Assembly: GCA_015064485.1 (NCBI GenBank)
Contig: SVSD01000004.1
Coordinates: forward strand, 62,001 to 126,000
Reading direction: 5' to 3'
DNA: 64,000 nt
Source of the DNA: Oscillospiraceae bacterium
GTDB lineage: Bacteria > Bacillota > Clostridia > Oscillospirales > CAG-382
Shown: positions 61,582 through 64,000 of the stretch, in pieces
Layout: the number at the start of each line of letters is the position of its first letter
How positions within the stretch are numbered: the stretch's first letter is position 1
Notes under the pieces: generated by a model
What the model was told of the DNA's origin: nothing
Databases searched by the model: none
The model's input: only the letters and a program-made list of their open reading frames with translations
Made by a program: the position numbers and the translations under genes

Positions 61582-63951
61582 TTATCTTGTTTTTCCGACG
61601 GGAACTATCATAAATCCTTTTTCGGTCATAACAGTTTCAACCTTACTGAGTTTTTCGTTATACAAAGCACCGTTCCAATTTTCATCAGAAAGTGTTACTG
61701 CCTGTCCGCACCAAAAATCTTCAATCTTTCCGTCCTCATACTGCACTGTTATCTTACCGATTATAACAGTATCGGAACCTTCCGGAACAGATACGAGAAA
61801 ATGATCGGCAAATTCCGAATGTCCAAGCATTTTTCCGTTTTCAACAGGTGCCGACATATCTTCAAAGTTTTTGATATATGTACCGTCCTGGGGAATATAA
61901 TACTCAATTCTGTAATTATCAATAGTCTTGCCCGAAACATTTTCGGGATGCCAATAGAGTCTATATGAATATACACTCCAGACATTTGCCCTTTCAAGGC
62001 GCATATCATCATTTATTTTTATCGGGAAAGCTATCATTTTCCAGCCGTTTTCGATGTATTTTCCTTCATCGGATTTTAAACCTTTGACTTTTCCCGTCAA
62101 CGAGAAATACGAACGGTAAAAATCTTCTTCAGAAAGTGCCCATCCATCTGAAATAAAGCTTTCGCAAAGTGCTTTTTCTACAACCTTAACTTCTCCGTTT
62201 TCGTTATATACATACAAAACAGGAACAAGATACCAGCCAGCTTCTGTATATTCCGGTTTCTGATACGGTAGAATTTTTTCACATCTTCCGTCGGGATGAT
62301 ACACTTCAAAATAAAGGCTGTCAAGACTTGCAAGAAAACCTTTAGCAATATAGCTTTCCTTTTCTTCGAGCTTTATTGCTTTGCCGTAGCCTGCGCTGTC
62401 ATATACCGTCGTCACAGGATATTCGCTCCAGCCTGCCGAAAGATAGCTTTCAAGCTGAGTATTGAGTATCTTTATAGAAGTTTCATTCGGGGAATATACG
62501 GTTGTCAGTATTTCCTCAATGTCTTTATGCCAGCCCGAATTCAGGTATTCCTGCACCTGTGCTTCTTCTACGGCGACTGTTGTTCCGTCATCTGCATAAA
62601 GCACCTTTATCGGAACTTTATATTCCTTATATCCCGAACTTAAAGCATCATAAAGCTGCGCCGGGTGAACCGATGTGATATTTCCGGCATTATCGTATAC
62701 CTTAACAAGAATGTCGTTGATATCGTCTTTCAGACCTTCTTTTAGAAGTTCTTCTTTTTTATCGGCTGCGGCAATTACAACAGATCCGTCTTGGCAATAC
62801 ATCATAATTGCAGGCGTTAAATACCAGCCCTCATTTTTTAAAGTTTCAAATTCTTCAAGCGTTGCTTTCTTTGTTTCGCCTTCGGTGTTGTAGACATTAT
62901 ATATTATACTACCTCTGCCGCTTTCTTCCGAAGGCTTAAGGTTGCTGTCATAAACGGTACCGTCCCATTTATCGCCCTCGGTAAGTGCTTGTCCGCACCA
63001 GAACTTTTGAGTATTTCCGTCTCTGTATCTCAAAGTCACATTACCGATAAGAATTCGGGAACATTCACCTAACGAAGTAAGTTCAAAGAAGCAGCTTTCG
63101 GGGTCACTTGAAATTATTCCGAACTTTTCTCCGTTTTTGATCTGTCCGCTTAAGGACATCTGTCTTGTTTGAAACCCTTTATTTGAATCTTTTTCAACAT
63201 AATATATTTCTACGGTATATTTTGAGATTGTCTTGCCTGATGTGTTTTGAGGATGCCAGAAGATTTTTGTGACATTACCGGCTCTTTCATAAAAGCTTTC
63301 GTCATTTATGCTTATCGAGCTTTTTTTCTCTGACCAGCCGTTTAGCATATTTTCCTCTACGGTATCTATCGGAATTTCTGCCTGTGTCATAGAAGAATAA
63401 AGTGTTTTATACAATCCGTCTATCGACTCTTTAAAGCCGAGAGCAAGGTAATCTTCATAAAAAGCTTTGTCTATTTCTACTTCTTCGTGATTAAGATTAA
63501 AAAGAATTGCTTTTTCTATTTCTTTAGTGTTTATTGAAACGGTTTTAATATCAGAATACCAATTAACATCAACATCAAGGGCTTCTGCTACTGCTCTTAA
63601 CGGCACAAGAGTTCTTCCGTTTCTTATAATTGCAGGAACATCAAGGGCTTCTTTCTTACCGTTTACAAGCATTTCGCTTTCGCCGACCGAAAGCTTTATT
63701 TCGGTTTTGTCGGTATATGCGGAAACTGTCTTTGCAGAATCGTCCCATTCAACCTCAGCACCGAGCGATTCAAATATCGCTCTCATCGGCACCATAGTTC
63801 TTCCCTCAATTATTACAGGTGCAGTATCAGCGACTAATTTTTCTCCGTCGATACTTACCGAAACACCTCCGAAATCCGCAAATGCCGGAATTGACAGAAG
63901 GCAAAAAGATGTTAAGGCACCAAAAGCAAAGCATATTATTTTTTTCTTCAA
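61582..63951 (-). CDS. Secreted stalk-domain (copper-amine-oxidase-N-like) repeat protein
   Basis: The protein of about 789 residues has a signal peptide (about 1-25, ending PAFA), two stalk-type repeats (about 30-75 and 80-140, with EGRTMVPMRAIFESLGAEVEW and NGRTLVPLRAVAEALDVDVNW), and a long C-terminal part. In that part a domain with WHPxNxSGKTI and FWCGQA occurs twice (near 235-345 and 665-775), and between them 7-8 short units of about 45 residues share a [SAKD]GW/GF core. Stalk domains are common in surface proteins of Clostridia and often replace SLH-type anchoring, though the ligand is not certain. The TTG start is chosen because GGATGTGAT lies 4 bases upstream; GTG 63960 is the alternative. 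Confidence 0.82.
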   Translation of the reverse strand: MKKKIICFAFGALTSFCLLSIPAFADFGGVSVSIDGEKLVADTAPVIIEGRTMVPMRAIFESLGAEVEWDDSAKTVSAYTDKTEIKLSVGESEMLVNGKKEALDVPAIIRNGRTLVPLRAVAEALDVDVNWYSDIKTVSINTKEIEKAILFNLNHEEVEIDKAFYEDYLALGFKESIDGLYKTLYSSMTQAEIPIDTVEENMLNGWSEKKSSISINDESFYERAGNVTKIFWHPQNTSGKTISKYTVEIYYVEKDSNKGFQTRQMSLSGQIKNGEKFGIISSDPESCFFELTSLGECSRILIGNVTLRYRDGNTQKFWCGQALTEGDKWDGTVYDSNLKPSEESGRGSIIYNVYNTEGETKKATLEEFETLKNEGWYLTPAIMMYCQDGSVVIAAADKKEELLKEGLKDDINDILVKVYDNAGNITSVHPAQLYDALSSGYKEYKVPIKVLYADDGTTVAVEEAQVQEYLNSGWHKDIEEILTTVYSPNETSIKILNTQLESYLSAGWSEYPVTTVYDSAGYGKAIKLEEKESYIAKGFLASLDSLYFEVYHPDGRCEKILPYQKPEYTEAGWYLVPVLYVYNENGEVKVVEKALCESFISDGWALSEEDFYRSYFSLTGKVKGLKSDEGKYIENGWKMIAFPIKINDDMRLERANVWSVYSYRLYWHPENVSGKTIDNYRIEYYIPQDGTYIKNFEDMSAPVENGKMLGHSEFADHFLVSVPEGSDTVIIGKITVQYEDGKIEDFWCGQAVTLSDENWNGALYNEKLSKVETVMTEKGFMIVPVGKTR

Positions 63952-64000
63952 ATTTATCACATCCGTATAAAAATTTTATCTTATATAGTTAGACGAAAAT

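Overview
The window looks like chromosome from a spore-forming member of the Clostridia (Bacillota), probably a strict anaerobe. The basis is: [FeFe]-hydrogenase maturation genes, strong AAGGAGG-type ribosome binding sites with frequent TTG/GTG starts, textbook TTGACA-17-TATAAT promoters, a SigG sporulation sigma factor, S-layer-homology (SLH) proteins, a BclA-like collagen protein and Firmicutes-type gene orders (yybS-gdpP-rplI-dnaB; rimP-nusA-ylxR-ylxQ-infB-rbfA). Genus or family cannot be fixed from the sequence alone.

Layout. 1-3400 (minus): hydrogenase maturation operon, regulator-hydE-hydG-hydF (hydF runs off the edge), with a palindromic operator candidate and an attenuator-like leader. 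3400-18800 (plus): uvrB, then a long run ruvC-ruvA-ruvB, topoisomerase A subunit, yybS-like, gdpP, rplI, dnaB, tilS, ftsH. 18850-23300: divergent galE and galK, a small membrane gene that appears frameshifted, a YycJ-type MBL hydrolase and a pseudouridine synthase. 23300-23670 is the only gene-poor stretch over 300 bases and holds a cluster of hairpins with a G-quadruplex candidate. 23670-31900 (minus): methylglyoxal synthase-like, MinD-like, a flavin reductase, rpmE, then an operon of an unknown gene, mnmG, rarA and a DUF554 membrane protein. 30800-35100 (minus): two SLH proteins. 35970-45700 (plus): rimP-nusA-ylxR-ylxQ-infB-rbfA, two YycH/YycI-like proteins and murA. 45860-51180 (plus): two zinc-ribbon ABC exporters flanking a DUF1854 protein. 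51290-58980: glyA, sigG, a membrane protein, the collagen-like protein, an AraC regulator divergent from a GH31 glycosidase. 59100-61350: an accessory locus with a treble-clef-repeat/Vsr-like nuclease protein bracketed by two phased direct-repeat arrays. Then tRNA-Leu(TAG) and a large secreted stalk-domain protein.

Most genes are housekeeping: recombination and repair (uvrB, ruvABC, rarA), replication (dnaB), translation (rplI, rpmE, rimP, nusA, infB, rbfA, tilS, mnmG, tRNA-Leu), envelope (murA, SLH and stalk proteins), c-di-AMP turnover (gdpP) and sporulation (sigG, collagen-like protein). The items that best deserve follow-up are the nuclease locus with its flanking arrays, the ABC-DUF1854-ABC module, the hyd leader with mutually exclusive hairpins, the methylglyoxal synthase homologue with altered catalytic residues, and the structured block at 23.5 kb. 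All function calls were made by reading motifs and context; no database search was run.
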